This document shows positions 36,824 through 45,492 of a DNA stretch of 64,000 bases, in pieces (positions within the stretch are counted from its first letter, which is position 1; each line of letters begins with the position of its first letter). A program made the translations under genes and the position numbers. The stretch is taken from positions 20,269-84,268 of the forward strand of contig JAFTWQ010000019.1 in assembly GCA_017465225.1 (NCBI GenBank), given 5' to 3'. The notes under the pieces are model-generated. The model saw only the letters and a list, made by a program, of their open reading frames with translations. It searched no databases and had not been told where the DNA came from. The stretch comes from Bacteroidales bacterium (GTDB lineage: Bacteria > Bacteroidota > Bacteroidia > Bacteroidales > UBA932).

Positions 36824-38983
36824 TTATTCCTCCTGATTTCGCTTGACTAATGCATCAAACTCATCTTTCTCCATCTTTTCAACAATACCATTCGGATAAG
36901 ACACCGTCACAGTGCCGTCCCCGTTCTCTCTTGCGTTCGATATGCCCATTGCTCGCATCGTCGCATTCGATATGCCCATTCTCTCATAGTCTGCCAAACT
37001 ACTGTCACTCGTCCACCAACTGGATTTTGGTTTTACCGCAGCATTGGCAAGTGCTTCGTATATCTGGCTGTAACTCGGTTTCCGTTTGTGTTTATCGACA
37101 TAATCCTGTATGAAGTCCTCTGCCGCTGCCTTCGCGCCATGCCAATATCCTTCATTTTTCCCGAACTCTCGTTGAAAGTCTTTTTTGAGAGAAGCCCAGT
37201 CAAATGCATCTTTCTGTGCTTTGCGGTAATATTGCAGCATCTCTCTTCTATCTGCCGGCGAAACCTCACCATCTGATAACTCCTGCAACAATTCATTTTC
37301 ATTATTGTATGCACCAACGTCAATGCCATCTTTTATAACTGCTTTCATATCCTTCGACAATCCGCCCGCCGACCCGCCCGTACCGCCCGAACCACTACTT
37401 GTACTGCGGACATATCCTGCCGCCAATTTCTTTACCTGACGATATACCTCGGGATCGTCTGCATATCTCTTGGCAACAGCCTCGAACTGCCTCGGATCGG
37501 TAACTCCTGCTTCTGCCAACTCCCACAACGCATCCTCTGCGCTGTTTATCCTGTTTTGGATACGCTCATTCTCGATGCTCTCTTTCTGTCTGCAAATAGC
37601 CAAAACCTTATTTCTGAACGCATCTTTTTCTGTTGCGCTCATCGGGATAGACTTCTTGATCGTTCCGATCTTGCCGTATCCCATGATCTTCCCTTGAAAT
37701 GCGCTCATCGGTACCTCGCTGACACCTTTTGACGAGCCTGCCTGATACAACGTCCCGTTCTTGCTTACGAACGCAACGTGCGTCACACCCTTGTACGCGA
37801 GATTCTTATTGGGATCTTGGCTCTCCTTCCAACTGTTCGTAGGTTTAAACTTTGCATCCGTCCCTGTGATGAAAACGAGATCGCCTGCCTGCGGAGTATA
37901 TTTCCCATCATTGGGAGCAAACAGACCGTTCTCCTCTGCCCAGTGAAGCTGTGCATCGGACGTGCGCGGAATATTCACTCCGCCCGCTGCCGCCGCCTTC
38001 TGCGTAAATGCCGAACAATCGATACCGTTCTTGCTCGTTCCGCCCCACAGATAAGGAGTACCCTTCATATCGTCATATGCTTCTTCCATCTTGTAATACG
38101 TGCCGCCCTCGGCAACCTCTATTGTAGTGTAATCATCAAGGATCGCATCGACCTGCGTAATATCATAACCTGCCTTTTGAGCAGCCTGCTCGGCAGCCGT
38201 CAGCATCGCATCGTCCTTATCCGATTCCAACAACCCTTTGCGGTATTTGTTCAGCACAGCAGGAGGTACTTTGTCTCCGAACACACTCAGCAGATTTCTT
38301 GCCGCGTCGTTGTCGCCGTTCGCTATCGCGGTCTCGATCACCGCACTCACAAGCTTTGCTTCGTATTCATCGTACTTCGCCCTGCACCATTCTTCGCCCA
38401 TCTCTGTAACGTGAGTGGAACGAGTCATCAGCTCGATATTGTCCAGCACCTCTTGAACGGCAGTCGGATCTTTGTAGTAATGCTGTGCATTTTCCATCTG
38501 AAAATTGATCGCATTGGTAAAATTCACATCTCGATATGCCTTTTTCTGCTCCAGACTGTAATTGCGTACATTGGAGAAATTCCGCGTGTTGTCCTTATCT
38601 GCCAGATTGGTAAAGGCAATATGCGCTTTTTCATATTTGGGGAGCATCTCAGACATGACTTCCTGCCTGATCTTCATTTCTTCCTTCTCGTATTCCTCAC
38701 CGATACCGCGTGCATTGCCGAGCTTACGATTCATCAGACCGTTTTCCTCGTTATACAACAGCTCGCTGACGCGCTTGTCATACTCATTCTTGGCGGCTGT
38801 GACATCGGCGACCATATCTTCCTCACGCTCTTTTTCGATCGTTGCCTGTACGATGCCCAATCCGCGTCCAAGTGCCGTATATCCGCTTCCGTTACCGTAT
38901 ACGTTCGTATCACCGCTTGCCTGTCTGGCTGGTGTCGACCCGACATTCAGACCGACGCTCGGCTGATATCCTATCGCTTTCAT
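36824..38983 (-). CDS. Internal virion protein with NlpC/P60 peptidase domain
   Basis: 719 residues, ejection-protein size. Helical flanks surround an NlpC/P60-type domain at about residues 300-440: T-P-Y-L-W-G-G-T, catalytic C323 in G-I-D-C-S-A-F, and H402 in V-T-H-V-A-F. Such enzymes cut peptide stems in peptidoglycan, so this protein could open the cell wall for DNA entry, the role of T7 gp16's transglycosylase. It is followed four bases later by the giant protein. GGGAGGTAACGTGA precedes the start. Confidence 0.85.
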   Translation of the reverse strand: MKAIGYQPSVGLNVGSTPARQASGDTNVYGNGSGYTALGRGLGIVQATIEKEREEDMVADVTAAKNEYDKRVSELLYNEENGLMNRKLGNARGIGEEYEKEEMKIRQEVMSEMLPKYEKAHIAFTNLADKDNTRNFSNVRNYSLEQKKAYRDVNFTNAINFQMENAQHYYKDPTAVQEVLDNIELMTRSTHVTEMGEEWCRAKYDEYEAKLVSAVIETAIANGDNDAARNLLSVFGDKVPPAVLNKYRKGLLESDKDDAMLTAAEQAAQKAGYDITQVDAILDDYTTIEVAEGGTYYKMEEAYDDMKGTPYLWGGTSKNGIDCSAFTQKAAAAGGVNIPRTSDAQLHWAEENGLFAPNDGKYTPQAGDLVFITGTDAKFKPTNSWKESQDPNKNLAYKGVTHVAFVSKNGTLYQAGSSKGVSEVPMSAFQGKIMGYGKIGTIKKSIPMSATEKDAFRNKVLAICRQKESIENERIQNRINSAEDALWELAEAGVTDPRQFEAVAKRYADDPEVYRQVKKLAAGYVRSTSSGSGGTGGSAGGLSKDMKAVIKDGIDVGAYNNENELLQELSDGEVSPADRREMLQYYRKAQKDAFDWASLKKDFQREFGKNEGYWHGAKAAAEDFIQDYVDKHKRKPSYSQIYEALANAAVKPKSSWWTSDSSLADYERMGISNATMRAMGISNARENGDGTVTVSYPNGIVEKMEKDEFDALVKRNQEE

Positions 38984-38988
38984 TCACG

Positions 38989-39609
38989 TTACCTCCCATA
39001 ATTCGGATCCCCATACGCGCCCCAGCCGTATTTTGACTTCTTCACACCCGACCAGTCTGCCGTATCTGCCCAGACATCAGAAGAGCTGCCTGTGGTCTCC
39101 GTACCGACCGTCTTACCGCTGCTGTACGCACCGTAGATAGACGATGCCGCGCCGAGGATAGACCCGATCTGCTTTTGTCTTGATGCGCGTTTGGCATTGC
39201 TTGCGGCACTGTACGCATTCAACGCACTCTGCGTATAATTCGTCTCTGCCGCGCGTGACGCTTCGTTATCCAATCTCTGATTCGTCAAGAGATTCTTGCT
39301 GTCTCTCTGCCATGCCGCTTCCGAAGAGGACATGATATCCAGACCACTGCCGATCATCGTCATACCGCTTGCACCTGCACTTGCCGCGACCTGACCGCGT
39401 GCCAGTCGTCTCTTATCGTCAAGCTGCATCTGCTCCTGCGCGTACTTATCCGCGATCCGTTCCTGTTTTCTGCGTTCAGCTTCGGCATTCAGCTCGGCAG
39501 TCCTAGCCTGCGCCTTATATGCCGCCTCCTGCGCTTTTCCTTCCTCACGCGCTCCCATGAAATTTGAATATCCCTGTAGTGCTGCCAACCCGATTGTCAA
39601 ACTGCACAC
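38989..39609 (-). CDS. Internal virion protein (T7 gp14-like)
   Basis: 206 residues, GTG start with GAGGTGATGG upstream. A-E-L-N-A-E-A-E-R-R-K-Q-E-R-I-A and G-Q-V-A-A-S-A-G-A-S-G-M-T-M-I-G-S-G are helical and Gly/Ala rich, like the small internal core proteins of T7-like phages that insert into the outer membrane during ejection. It lies between the gp13-like gene and the NlpC/P60 protein, matching the T7 gp13-gp14-gp15/16 order. Confidence 0.7.
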   Translation of the reverse strand: MCSLTIGLAALQGYSNFMGAREEGKAQEAAYKAQARTAELNAEAERRKQERIADKYAQEQMQLDDKRRLARGQVAASAGASGMTMIGSGLDIMSSSEAAWQRDSKNLLTNQRLDNEASRAAETNYTQSALNAYSAASNAKRASRQKQIGSILGAASSIYGAYSSGKTVGTETTGSSSDVWADTADWSGVKKSKYGWGAYGDPNYGR

Positions 39610-40076
39610 TATCCATCACCTCTGATCGTGAACATTCGGAAGATATCTGTCTCGTTCATCAAGAACGGTCGGTGAAACTCTGCACCCATGCGTTTCAGCC
39701 ATGCAAGTGCTTTGATGTTTTGCACGCTCACATAATTGAACAGCTGTCCGTACTGTGCCGTCCACCATCTCAATATCTCCCTCGAATGTTTTACAAATTC
39801 TTTCTTGTGCCTGTCGATATCGTCCGTCCCCAAGCACCAGATCACTCTTCCCTGCTCATATACCTCGCTCGATATGCCGAAGATACAGACAGGTCTCTCA
39901 TTCTTGTCTGCCATGTACATAACGATCATAGACCCTGCTATGCTTTGCCTGATTCCCTGCTCTGCATCTCGGCAGCCGACCGCCTTCAGCTCGAACCGAT
40001 CCATACGGCGAAGCTTGCCTGCGATCTCTCGTATCACATCCTCTTCGCCTTTATATACTCTTACCTCACTATCCAC
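39609..40076 (-). CDS. T7 gp13-like protein (DUF2833, acetyltransferase-like)
   Basis: 155 residues, GTG start overlapping the end of the tail tubular gene. L-R-R-M-D-R-F-E-L-K-A-V-G, W-C-L-G-T-D-D-I-D-R-H-K-K-E and N-Y-V-S-V-Q-N-I-K-A-L-A-W-L-K-R-M-G-A-E-F are the pattern of DUF2833, to which T7 gp13 belongs (GNAT-like fold). In T7 gp13 is required for assembling the internal core. Substrate binding is not demonstrated. Confidence 0.78.
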   Translation of the reverse strand: MDSEVRVYKGEEDVIREIAGKLRRMDRFELKAVGCRDAEQGIRQSIAGSMIVMYMADKNERPVCIFGISSEVYEQGRVIWCLGTDDIDRHKKEFVKHSREILRWWTAQYGQLFNYVSVQNIKALAWLKRMGAEFHRPFLMNETDIFRMFTIRGDG

Positions 40077-42351
40077 CGAACTGCACCTTCCTTACGATCG
40101 AACAGAGCGAAAACGGATACGGCTCCTCGTGCCTGATAAGCACACGACCGCTGTCGTTGAAATTCACAGGCACCGTACAATGCTTGTCTCCGCTGTAGAG
40201 CGGATATGCTCCCATCTCCAACAGCTCATCATAATAGATCATATCCAGAGCATCTTCACGCTGACCGAGATTGCCGCCGAGCGACCGTTCCAACCGAAGG
40301 ATCACTTCCTTCACGTCCTTCTTCCTGCCCTGCATCGTTCCTTCTCTCGTCTCGACCTCTACATTTGGAAGCTCTACGACCATCAATATAGGCAGACCCA
40401 CCCTGATATCCTTCGCAGGCATGACCAATGCGACCGTCCCGTCCTCGCCCACGATCGTATCAGGCTGTCTGCGTCCGTCAGCCATGATCTGCACCGTCTC
40501 ACCGACCAAATGAGGAACAGACACCGACATGACCTCCTCCTCAAAGCTGAATCGTACAGACGAGTCAGCACCTGTATGCGCCATGATATCCTCACTCGTA
40601 CAATGCTTCGCCGCTCGCTCGATATATGTTGCCGTCTCGCCGTTGATCGTTCGCTGTACCGCGATGTACAGTGTATCCTCCTCCATACCCGGTACTGCAC
40701 ATACAGCCAATGCCCTGCCTGTACCGAGGACGCTGTGTGCCCACGCATACACATTCTGCTCCCGAATATACGTCAGCTCAACAAGCACACCGTCGCTTCT
40801 GACGAAATGCACGATGCTGTACGGCTCCTGACAATATGCGCTGTCGATCAAGTCATAGCCATTTACAAGATGCTTCGCAAGCTGTGTCAGATCATCGCCT
40901 GCATAGTTATCGCTCTCGTACGAGTATCCCATATCTCGCACCGTACCGCCTCTGCGCTGTACATAGATCACCCTGCTGCCGATGAACAGCGGTTCACATT
41001 CATTTGACCCGCGCGTCGTCTGCATCTTCGGATTGATATTGGCAGGAGTTACGACCTCGCTGCCGCTTATGACCCACTCATTGCCGTTCGTCAATACTGC
41101 CAAATCCTGTCCCGGTACAAGATGATTGATCTTATACATCTTGCGCGAGATCAGACTCGCCATGATCGCGCTGTCATCCGTGACCGTTCCGTTTGCCTTC
41201 TCCACCGAGAAATTATAATAGTCTCCGCTTCGGCTCATCCAGATCGAATGTGGATAATATGTATTCCCTGCGAAACACAATCTGTCTTGGAAGAAGCACG
41301 AGCAGGACGGATATCCGTATGCCTCGCTCCATACCGAGAAGCAGAAATCCGACGTTTTCTCTGTCGATCCAAGCTTATCCACGACCGTTGCTGTTACCTT
41401 GACAGCCGATGTATACGATGTGATCTTCACACTTCCCGTATGCGTATATCCATAGACCGTCAAGTCACATTCACACGTGCCGCCATTGCAGGCGATACTC
41501 ATCTTGATATACGTATGTTCATCAAACGTACCGCTCTCCGATACATTGAGATCGCCTGTACCGTCCTCGTATTTGCCGACATACTTGCGGTATTCCTTCC
41601 AATTCGTACCGTCCTCCGACTGATAGATCGTGATCGTACCGCCCCACTTGCCATGCGACAATATCTTCCACCCTTGACCGCAGAGAAGCGCGGCTGTTTC
41701 TTTCGTCGCGCCTTCTGCAACGGTAAGAGATTCCGTCTTTGACTCGATCTCCTGACTGAGCTGAACATGACCGCCGACCATCGCCGATGTAAACGTATCC
41801 TTCGAAGCTGTCAGCGTGATCGTACCGCTCGTCGCGCTCGGTGTGACCATCGTCGTTGTTCCATCCAGTGCCAGACCATTGGCAATATCAAAATACGGCT
41901 GTGAGCTGTCAAACTCACTTATCGTCCAATCGTCGAAGCTGTTTCTTCTAAGCTCCTGCACAGGATGAGATCCCGAACAGATATACATCACATCTGCGCT
42001 CTGGTTAAACCGCAGACTGTTCAGCTCGGTTTCCTCGAACGGAGTAGCAAGCTCCACTCCGATATATGAACCTTCATACCATACACGGATATATTTCTCT
42101 CCGACCTCAAGCATATAACTGCTGTTCGCGCTCTCCGAGAATTCCACCAACAGACACGCTTTATCTCCGTATTTCGCCGTACCGAGATACTCCGTCCCTT
42201 GTCTCTTCTCAAGACCGCCATACGGTTTCACGACCGCATTTTCCGCATTCAGCACCGCCGATTGATATTTGTTGATATCGGTACGACTTGCGACCTCGCT
42301 CGATATCTCACCGCCCGCAAAAGACGGCTGTAAGATGTAGATAGCACTCAT
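40069..42351 (-). CDS. Tail tubular protein B (T7 gp12-like)
   Basis: 760 residues. Starts with Y-I-L-Q-P-S-F-A-G-G-E-I-S-S-E-V-A-S-R, the usual N-terminus of this family, and continues with K-P-Y-G-G-L-E-K-R-Q-G-T-E-Y-L-G, P-S-C-S-C-F-F-Q-D-R-L-C-F-A-G and W-M-S-R-S-G-D-Y-Y-N-F-S. The protein forms the nozzle of the short tail. It follows the tail tubular A gene after four bases, as in T7. Confidence 0.92.
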   Translation of the reverse strand: MSAIYILQPSFAGGEISSEVASRTDINKYQSAVLNAENAVVKPYGGLEKRQGTEYLGTAKYGDKACLLVEFSESANSSYMLEVGEKYIRVWYEGSYIGVELATPFEETELNSLRFNQSADVMYICSGSHPVQELRRNSFDDWTISEFDSSQPYFDIANGLALDGTTTMVTPSATSGTITLTASKDTFTSAMVGGHVQLSQEIESKTESLTVAEGATKETAALLCGQGWKILSHGKWGGTITIYQSEDGTNWKEYRKYVGKYEDGTGDLNVSESGTFDEHTYIKMSIACNGGTCECDLTVYGYTHTGSVKITSYTSAVKVTATVVDKLGSTEKTSDFCFSVWSEAYGYPSCSCFFQDRLCFAGNTYYPHSIWMSRSGDYYNFSVEKANGTVTDDSAIMASLISRKMYKINHLVPGQDLAVLTNGNEWVISGSEVVTPANINPKMQTTRGSNECEPLFIGSRVIYVQRRGGTVRDMGYSYESDNYAGDDLTQLAKHLVNGYDLIDSAYCQEPYSIVHFVRSDGVLVELTYIREQNVYAWAHSVLGTGRALAVCAVPGMEEDTLYIAVQRTINGETATYIERAAKHCTSEDIMAHTGADSSVRFSFEEEVMSVSVPHLVGETVQIMADGRRQPDTIVGEDGTVALVMPAKDIRVGLPILMVVELPNVEVETREGTMQGRKKDVKEVILRLERSLGGNLGQREDALDMIYYDELLEMGAYPLYSGDKHCTVPVNFNDSGRVLIRHEEPYPFSLCSIVRKVQFGG

Positions 42352-42355
42352 ATCC

Positions 42356-42964
42356 TCACATCCTCACCGTCAGATAATCATCGGGGAAATGAGGAGTATT
42401 CTGCCGTTCCTGTGCGCTTGCCAGCTTCGCATTGGCGATCATCGCTTGGAACAGCTGATACTGCTCCTGTGCCTGCGCTGCCGAGCCTGTCAGCGACTGC
42501 GCGATATTAGATGCGATCAGACGGCTCAGTGCCTCTACGAAATCCACGCTGAACGTATCCGCATCCACCACATCGTGCGTATATTCGATAAACGCATCCT
42601 CGACATCACAGGCGATCGCGACCACACCGTTATCCATGACGAAGATGTCGTATTTTTCTCGTTCATATTCCTTTACGCTTGCACCGTCCTTGTTATAGAT
42701 ATTACGGACGGCAAGACATTCGCTCGGATACGCATACACATATTCATACCCGGGCATCGTTTTTGAGATAAGCGCAAGCTGTACCACCCTTTTGGCGAAA
42801 CCCCACGTATAATTCCGCAGAAGCATCCGTCTCAGATGATCGTAATACAGACTGCACATACGTGCCTCCTCGCTCTTATCCTCCAGACTGAATATTCTTG
42901 TTTTCGCAATATAGCCGAGTGCCATATTACAGATAACGATATTGGTAACGGCATTTACAGCCAT
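42356..42964 (-). CDS. Tail tubular protein A (T7 gp11-like)
   Basis: 202 residues from the ATG at 42,964, where GGGAGGAATCA is a good ribosome site (the 40 codons further upstream read through the terminator). I-C-N-M-A-L-G-Y-I-A-K-T-R-I, S-E-E-A-R-M-C-S-L-Y-Y-D-H-L-R-R-M-L-L-R-N-Y-T-W-G-F-A-K-R is the family signature. It forms the adaptor ring between portal and nozzle. Confidence 0.9.
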   Translation of the reverse strand: MAVNAVTNIVICNMALGYIAKTRIFSLEDKSEEARMCSLYYDHLRRMLLRNYTWGFAKRVVQLALISKTMPGYEYVYAYPSECLAVRNIYNKDGASVKEYEREKYDIFVMDNGVVAIACDVEDAFIEYTHDVVDADTFSVDFVEALSRLIASNIAQSLTGSAAQAQEQYQLFQAMIANAKLASAQERQNTPHFPDDYLTVRM

Positions 42965-42979
42965 ATTGATTCCTCCCAA

Positions 42980-43012
42980 CAAAAATAAGGCAGAGCGCGT
43001 GCCCTGCCCTAT
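42980..43012 (-). terminator. Rho-independent terminator between head and tail genes
   Basis: GGCAG-GGCACGCGCT-CTGCC on the minus strand followed by TTATTTTTG. It lies after the 49-residue gene and before tail tubular A. Confidence 0.75.
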
Positions 43013-43158
43013 TGAGTTTCTTTGACCAGTTTTTCCAGTTCTGCCCTTGTGGCAAGAGGCGGGTACTCCACACCCCTCAGCCACAAGATCGCTCTCAGTT
43101 CGTTCATTGACTTGTGTTCGATTTTATTACTTGCCTCGTAGATATCCCGCAGATTCAT
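43009..43158 (-). CDS. Small helical protein downstream of the cement gene
   Basis: A 49-residue gene starting in the stop of the cement protein gene (ATGA overlap) and ending at the terminator. Helices with I-Y-E-A-S-N-K-I-E-H-K and M-N-E-L-R-A-I-L-W-L. Several BPP-1-like phages have a small gene here; no function recognised. Confidence 0.6.
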   Translation of the reverse strand: MNLRDIYEASNKIEHKSMNELRAILWLRGVEYPPLATRAELEKLVKETQ

Positions 43159-43490
43159 TCTACGTTCACATCATACGCAAGGAACGCGCTGAGCTTGCCT
43201 GTACAACTGCCTGCCGAAACATCGACCTGAAGATATTTCTTCATGCCGATCGGCACACGCGCTCTTACAGGAGCTGCCGCCGCCAGAGGATATTCCCCCA
43301 ACGTCACCGCACCGCTCATCGACTCCGCATCAGCCGTTTTAAGCGTGACCGTACCGCCCGTACCTGCCGCCACAGTTGCATACAGGTACATTTCCTTTAC
43401 CGCATCGCCGCCGCCAACGAAAATAACATTGGACTCAGCCGACGCAATATCTGTGTTATCCACGAATGTGTTCTGTGCGTCTCTAATCAT
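43155..43490 (-). CDS. Bbp16-like capsid cement protein
   Basis: 111 residues, beta-rich. V-D-N-T-D-I-A-S near the N-terminus, Y-L-Y-A-T-V-A-A-G-T-G-G-T-V-T-L, V-R-A-R-V-P-I-G-M-K-K-Y-L-Q-V-D-V and A-F-L-A-Y-D-V form the pattern of Bbp16 proteins, which clamp the BPP-1 capsid lattice. It is directly downstream of the major capsid gene. GAGGTGATAGGC precedes the start. Confidence 0.82.
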   Translation of the reverse strand: MIRDAQNTFVDNTDIASAESNVIFVGGGDAVKEMYLYATVAAGTGGTVTLKTADAESMSGAVTLGEYPLAAAAPVRARVPIGMKKYLQVDVSAGSCTGKLSAFLAYDVNVE

Positions 43491-43505
43491 TGCCTATCAC
43501 CTCCG

Positions 43506-44519
43506 TTAAATCTTCGCCTCAGTCGTCAGCATGCAGTCCATCTTGAATACAGGAATACCGCTGAGACGAATACCCTGTACACCGCCCTCGAAGTCAGCAC
43601 GTGTCACATGCACGTTATTCTTGTTCAAAAGGAACACTTCAAGGAAGTCATAGATCGCATCAGGAACATACCATGCAAAATCAGTACCCGGCTGAGAAAG
43701 ATTACGAATACGGTTTTTCGCATAAATGAATTTGTTCACGAGTGCTTTTGCATTCGCATCCGTAATGTTCGTGAGTGCCGAACAGTCGATATTGCGTACC
43801 GCCGCGTTCTGGCGAATGTCACGAACCGTCAGACCTGCGTTGTAGCTGAACAATGTCTGCACCGCACGATACGGACGTTTCTGGTCATCGAATACATCGC
43901 CTTCGCCCAAATCCTGCATCTGCATGCCGCACTGCGTACCTTTCGGATAGATACCTGCTGTCGCGTGTTCGCCGAAGCCGATCAAATATGCCGAGCCGTT
44001 GACCGCCGTAGACGCGCCCATGCCTGCATCGATTACCTGATAGCCTGCCGTGCCTTTATCGCCTGCGAACGTATTATAACGAACAGCAATGCCGTTGAAT
44101 TTGTTCGGGTCTTTCTCGATATCGCCGTAAATGAGCGTGGACGCGATCTCCTGTGCATACCCTTCGATATGTGCGGCATCCTCACTGCGTCGGAAAGCCT
44201 CAGGATTCGTCTGCAATGCCAACAACTTCACGTCAACACAGCTGCGCGATTCATACATCATGCACGTATCAACGATCTGTTTTGTCGTCGACTTGGACGC
44301 ATCGACCCCTTGGTTGATCACGCGAATAGACGGAGCAGGAAGCGACGTACGCTGTGTCGTCTGAATACCTGTCGGAAGATTACCTTCCATCCATTTAATG
44401 CGTTTCATGATCTCGTTCTGTTGTGCGCAATTTTCCATGATAAAAGCAAGCGAGCCGTCGGGATCGAGACGCTTGCGATAATCCATCATGGTGATTGCAA
44501 GATTACCTACTGTTGCCAT
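43506..44519 (-). CDS. Major capsid protein (BPP-1/HK97-fold type)
   Basis: 337 residues. It has the pattern of BPP-1-like capsid proteins: E-N-C-A-Q-Q-N-E-I-M-K-R-I-K-W-M-E-G-N-L, S-C-V-D-V-K-L-L-A-L and Y-A-Q-E-I-A-S-T-L-I-Y-G-D. Several hundred copies would build the icosahedral head. It is preceded by the scaffold and followed by the cement gene. The GGAGTGAAG site and start are clear. Confidence 0.88.
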   Translation of the reverse strand: MATVGNLAITMMDYRKRLDPDGSLAFIMENCAQQNEIMKRIKWMEGNLPTGIQTTQRTSLPAPSIRVINQGVDASKSTTKQIVDTCMMYESRSCVDVKLLALQTNPEAFRRSEDAAHIEGYAQEIASTLIYGDIEKDPNKFNGIAVRYNTFAGDKGTAGYQVIDAGMGASTAVNGSAYLIGFGEHATAGIYPKGTQCGMQMQDLGEGDVFDDQKRPYRAVQTLFSYNAGLTVRDIRQNAAVRNIDCSALTNITDANAKALVNKFIYAKNRIRNLSQPGTDFAWYVPDAIYDFLEVFLLNKNNVHVTRADFEGGVQGIRLSGIPVFKMDCMLTTEAKI

Positions 44520-44534
44520 GTTTCTTCACTCCTT

Positions 44535-45137
44535 TTATTTATATTTGCTGAAGTCCGTCTTATCGTACATCGTAGACGAACCGCCCGCCGTACCGTTATC
44601 CAGTCGTCTGCCGTTATCCTCGCCGACCAGATCACCCACCCGCGCCATCACATGCAAGAACACAGGATGATTACCTGCGCCCGTATCGACCGCCATCTGC
44701 GTAAAACCCGGGTGAAGTCGTTCCGCCCATTCCTTGGCGATACCGATCCTCTGAACAGTCGCGTCATAGTCCTTGCCGACCTCCTGACGGAACTGCTCTG
44801 CCCATTCCTTTTCACGCGCTACCTGCGCTTCAATCACGCTGTTTGCCGCCTCCTGCTGAAGCTTCAACCCATATGCCGCCAGTTTGTTTGCGTTCTCATT
44901 ATTGACACCGCATTCTTTGCAGATCGCTACATATTCGTCGCTCGCCTCTTGACTCAACTCCAACCCGAGACCTTTGCACGTATCGGTGAAATCATACGTC
45001 TCAGGTGCCGCAGGAGTACCGCCGAAGATATTGCTCTGGTCTGTCTGTGTATCTGTACTCGTCTGCGTATTTGTCTGCGTATCTGTCTGTACGTCCGTCT
45101 GCGCATTTGTCTGCACGTCAGTCGTTTGATTATCCAT
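44535..45137 (-). CDS. Capsid scaffolding protein
   Basis: 200 residues from the ATG at 45,137 (GGAGGATGACT upstream). The N-terminus is a low-complexity Thr/Gln/Asp tract (T-D-V-Q-T-D-T-Q-T). The middle and C-terminus are helical (A-R-E-K-E-W-A-E-Q-F-R-Q-E-V-G-K-D-Y-D), the shape of scaffold proteins that guide prohead assembly. It lies immediately upstream of the major capsid gene, as in BPP-1. Confidence 0.8.
   Translation of the reverse strand: MDNQTTDVQTNAQTDVQTDTQTNTQTSTDTQTDQSNIFGGTPAAPETYDFTDTCKGLGLELSQEASDEYVAICKECGVNNENANKLAAYGLKLQQEAANSVIEAQVAREKEWAEQFRQEVGKDYDATVQRIGIAKEWAERLHPGFTQMAVDTGAGNHPVFLHVMARVGDLVGEDNGRRLDNGTAGGSSTMYDKTDFSKYK
45061..45110 (+). repeat. Short repeats in the scaffold N-terminus
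   Basis: GTCTGCGTATTTGTCTGCGTATCTGTCTG contains near-repeats of 12 bases that encode the T-D-T-Q-T and T-N-T-Q-T units. The same sequence opens the window at base 1. Confidence 0.6.
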
Positions 45138-45492
45138 AGTCATCCTCCATTGATTCGATCAATTTCTTTTTCAGCTCATACGTCTCGGCGATCAGACTTG
45201 CATATTCGGACTCAGCCTGCTGTTTCAGCTTCAGACCGTCCATGCCCAGCTCCTTAATGTCTGACAATATGCCGATACCGACACTGCGCCGTCCTTCGCT
45301 GTAAGCATTCACGAGCGCATCCGCATTGAACGCATTGCCGAAGATATCTGTTCTGTCAAAGAACCGCATCAAGAACCATCTGCCCTCCCTGCTGTTCAAT
45401 AGAAAAAGCAATGCTTCTCTGTCCAGCTCTCTTTTATCCACCTCGACAAGTGCCAAAATGCGCTGCACCTTCGGATCAGTAATGCAATTCAT
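45130..45492 (-). CDS. Bbp19-like head-module protein (copy 2)
   Basis: Identical translation to the gene at 70-432. Here its downstream partner, the scaffold gene, is complete. Confidence 0.75.
   Translation of the reverse strand: MNCITDPKVQRILALVEVDKRELDREALLFLLNSREGRWFLMRFFDRTDIFGNAFNADALVNAYSEGRRSVGIGILSDIKELGMDGLKLKQQAESEYASLIAETYELKKKLIESMEDDYG

Noticed and set aside
37778-39001. 407-residue plus-strand open frame opposite the NlpC/P60 protein
   Set aside because: It is the antisense shadow of a certain gene, without ribosome site.
42965-43084. 40-codon N-terminal extension of tail tubular protein A
   Set aside because: It runs through the terminator hairpin and the small upstream gene; the ATG at 42,964 has a strong ribosome site and the family N-terminus.
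43047-45257. 736-residue plus-strand open frame opposite capsid, cement and scaffold genes
   Set aside because: It is a shadow of several well-supported minus-strand genes; composition is His, Arg and Cys rich as expected from antisense.
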